Below are positions 22,706 through 24,030 of a stretch of DNA of 24,030 nt, piece after piece. The translations under genes were made by a program, and so were the position numbers. The stretch comes from UBA961 sp041191145 (GTDB lineage: Bacteria; Bacteroidota; Ignavibacteria; Kapaibacteriales; UBA961): assembly GCA_041191145.1 (NCBI GenBank), contig JBEEPK010000021.1:1-24030 (forward strand), in the 5' to 3' direction. The notes below the pieces were generated by a model that did no database searches, was not told the DNA's origin, and saw nothing but the letters and a program-made list of their open reading frames with translations. How positions within the stretch are numbered: the stretch's first letter is position 1; each line of letters begins with the position of its first letter.

Positions 22706-24030
22706 ATGAGAAAACTCATGACCATATTTCTTGCCATGATATGTATTTCAGTGGGATTTTCCGTAGAAATCATGGCACAAGGTATCATCATTTCGAAAGA
22801 TGGAATCAATCAAGAAGCAGATACATTGGATTTTGGGGCAAGAACAGAGAATAATCCAAAAGTGGACTCTTTTCTTATTGTCAATAATACGAAAGACACA
22901 CTCTATATTCCTTATGATCCCCTCTATTTAAATCGTGTGAATGCAATTCCCTTTGATAATACATTTGCAGAATTTCAAATTGATACGAATCAACTAAGAA
23001 CTCGACCATTCATCATCCTACCTCAAAGCACATTCGCCATCAAAGTGAATTTCAAAGTGGATACTGCAGATAAAGGTGCAGGATTCGAAACAGATCAATC
23101 AATTAAAAAAGCAAGAATATTCATCAACCTTTGTAAGATTGCGGATACTTCAACTATTGTTGCTTCGGACACTATCTATCTTCTCGGTGATCGAACCTCA
23201 AAATTCATGAAACCGAGTGATTCGGTGATAGTTTTTGATACTATGTATATCGGTTCTACAAAAGCAGATACACTCATAATCTATAATGGAACTGCAACAA
23301 AAACCTTGGATCTGAACATTAAGAATAATGTAAAAGATAGTGGGTACATCAATCCATCAAATATTGGTCAATTCCCATTGCCACCTAATGAGAAAAAGGT
23401 AATTCCCATTCATTATACGGTTCGCTCTCTTGCAGATTCGCTAAAAGAAAATGTTCTGACCATCACTTCCGTACCGGGTTCAAAATCTCAAAGCGAAGTT
23501 TCGAACATCGACCTAAAAACATTTGTGGCATTTCAACAGTTTGAAATTGATTCAAATGGCACCAAGAATGTTAATCCTGTCAATAAAGTAGGAATACTAA
23601 ACAAAAACACAGTCACTCTGTTAGATACAATTTCAACCGGAAATATTTCAAATTCATATGGTATTGTATTGAGGAATAATGGCAATATTCAATTGAACAT
23701 AGATAGTGTTGTTATTTCTGGTGATACCAATGGATTCTTGTTTGATTTTTCAACATTCAATAAAAATTTGTCTCCTACTAGTGCAACACGTAGCTCCGTT
23801 TCATTTAAACCTCAAAAACAACCTGGTAATTGGAGTGCAACACTATCATTTTACACAGACTTGAGAAAAAGGTTCCCCGATCAACAATTAGAAAAAGACA
23901 TTGAAATTATTCAAGTTACAATTAAGGGAATTGCAAAAGCCGCAAAACCAGAATTGATATCCCTGTCTGATACATGTGAAATTATTTATGTTTCTCAAAA
24001 AGCTTCCATTGAGTGTAATCCTGGATGCAC
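22706..24030 (+). CDS. Large secreted protein, N-terminal part (runs off the right edge)
   Basis: An open frame from the ATG at 22706 continues without a stop to the window end (441 codons seen). AAAGGG (22694-22699) lies six bases upstream as a ribosome-binding site. The N-terminus MRKLMTIFLAMICISVGFSVEIMAQG is a clear signal peptide. The mature part is beta-rich with repeated units of about 100-130 residues bearing phrases such as LDFGARTENNPKVDSFLIVNNT (split over residues about 41-62), VIVFDTMYIGSTKADTLIIYNGT (about 175-197) and, later, TISTGNISNSYGIVLRNNGN. This pattern resembles ASH/choice-of-anchor-D (HYDIN-like) Ig domains of FCB surface proteins. A sorting tail, if present, lies beyond the window. 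Function is unknown; a surface or matrix role is inferred. Confidence 0.85.
   Translation, partial: MRKLMTIFLAMICISVGFSVEIMAQGIIISKDGINQEADTLDFGARTENNPKVDSFLIVNNTKDTLYIPYDPLYLNRVNAIPFDNTFAEFQIDTNQLRTRPFIILPQSTFAIKVNFKVDTADKGAGFETDQSIKKARIFINLCKIADTSTIVASDTIYLLGDRTSKFMKPSDSVIVFDTMYIGSTKADTLIIYNGTATKTLDLNIKNNVKDSGYINPSNIGQFPLPPNEKKVIPIHYTVRSLADSLKENVLTITSVPGSKSQSEVSNIDLKTFVAFQQFEIDSNGTKNVNPVNKVGILNKNTVTLLDTISTGNISNSYGIVLRNNGNIQLNIDSVVISGDTNGFLFDFSTFNKNLSPTSATRSSVSFKPQKQPGNWSATLSFYTDLRKRFPDQQLEKDIEIIQVTIKGIAKAAKPELISLSDTCEIIYVSQKASIECNPGC

Noticed and set aside
1..24030. tRNA genes, rRNA, CRISPR arrays, insertion sequences or prophage
   Set aside because: No cloverleaf with a CCA-type end, regular spacer repeats, transposase, integrase or phage structural gene was recognised by reading; a covariance-model scan was not possible.

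Overview
The window is 24,030 bases of AT-rich, gene-dense bacterial chromosome with no phage, IS, CRISPR, rRNA or tRNA that I could see. The content points to the Bacteroidota/Chlorobi (FCB) superphylum. Evidence: secreted proteins with C-terminal domains resembling type IX secretion (T9SS) sorting signals, an SBBP beta-propeller protein with a DUF7948-like N-terminus, a DUF2851 protein, loose lipoboxes, weak Shine-Dalgarno use, and an upstream element that fits the Bacteroidota promoter (TTG-N20-TAnnTTTG). The DUF1844 protein and abundant Ig/anchor-type secreted proteins make a Chlorobi/Ignavibacteria/Kapabacteria-like lineage my best guess; this is inference. No stretch without a gene exceeds 300 bases; the longest intergenic gaps are about 125-150 bases.

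Layout, left to right. (1) 1-3084, plus strand: a tight operon of asd (5' end off the window), a manC-type GDP-mannose pyrophosphorylase and alr, which feeds peptidoglycan and surface-glycan precursors. (2) 3074-5452, minus strand: a TolB-like PD40 propeller protein followed by a GltP/DctA-type symporter, convergent with and overlapping alr. (3) 5556-12442, plus strand: a secretion cluster of lipoprotein, subtilisin-like S8 protease with a sorting-type tail, and a 1072-residue seven-repeat SBBP/Ig protein, closed by a strong terminator. (4) 12498-15100, minus strand: OmpA-like lipoprotein, pyrF and a DUF2851 protein. (5) 15225-18210, plus strand: a MeaB/ArgK GTPase and thrS. (6) 18207-22099, minus strand: a PFK-like protein, DUF1844 protein, NAD kinase and HAD phosphatase as a coupled operon, followed by a polyprenyl diphosphate synthase. 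(7) 22249 to the right edge, plus strand: an AmnD-like RidA protein and the 5' part of a large secreted protein.

The most unusual item is the PFK-like protein at 21140-22099. It is full length and in frame and looks like PfkA throughout, but the Mg-ATP motif GGDGS is GGPWS, and several fructose-6-phosphate-binding positions are changed. The effector-site arginines known from E. coli PfkA appear to be kept. It looks like a regulatory or re-purposed PFK homologue co-translated with NAD kinase.
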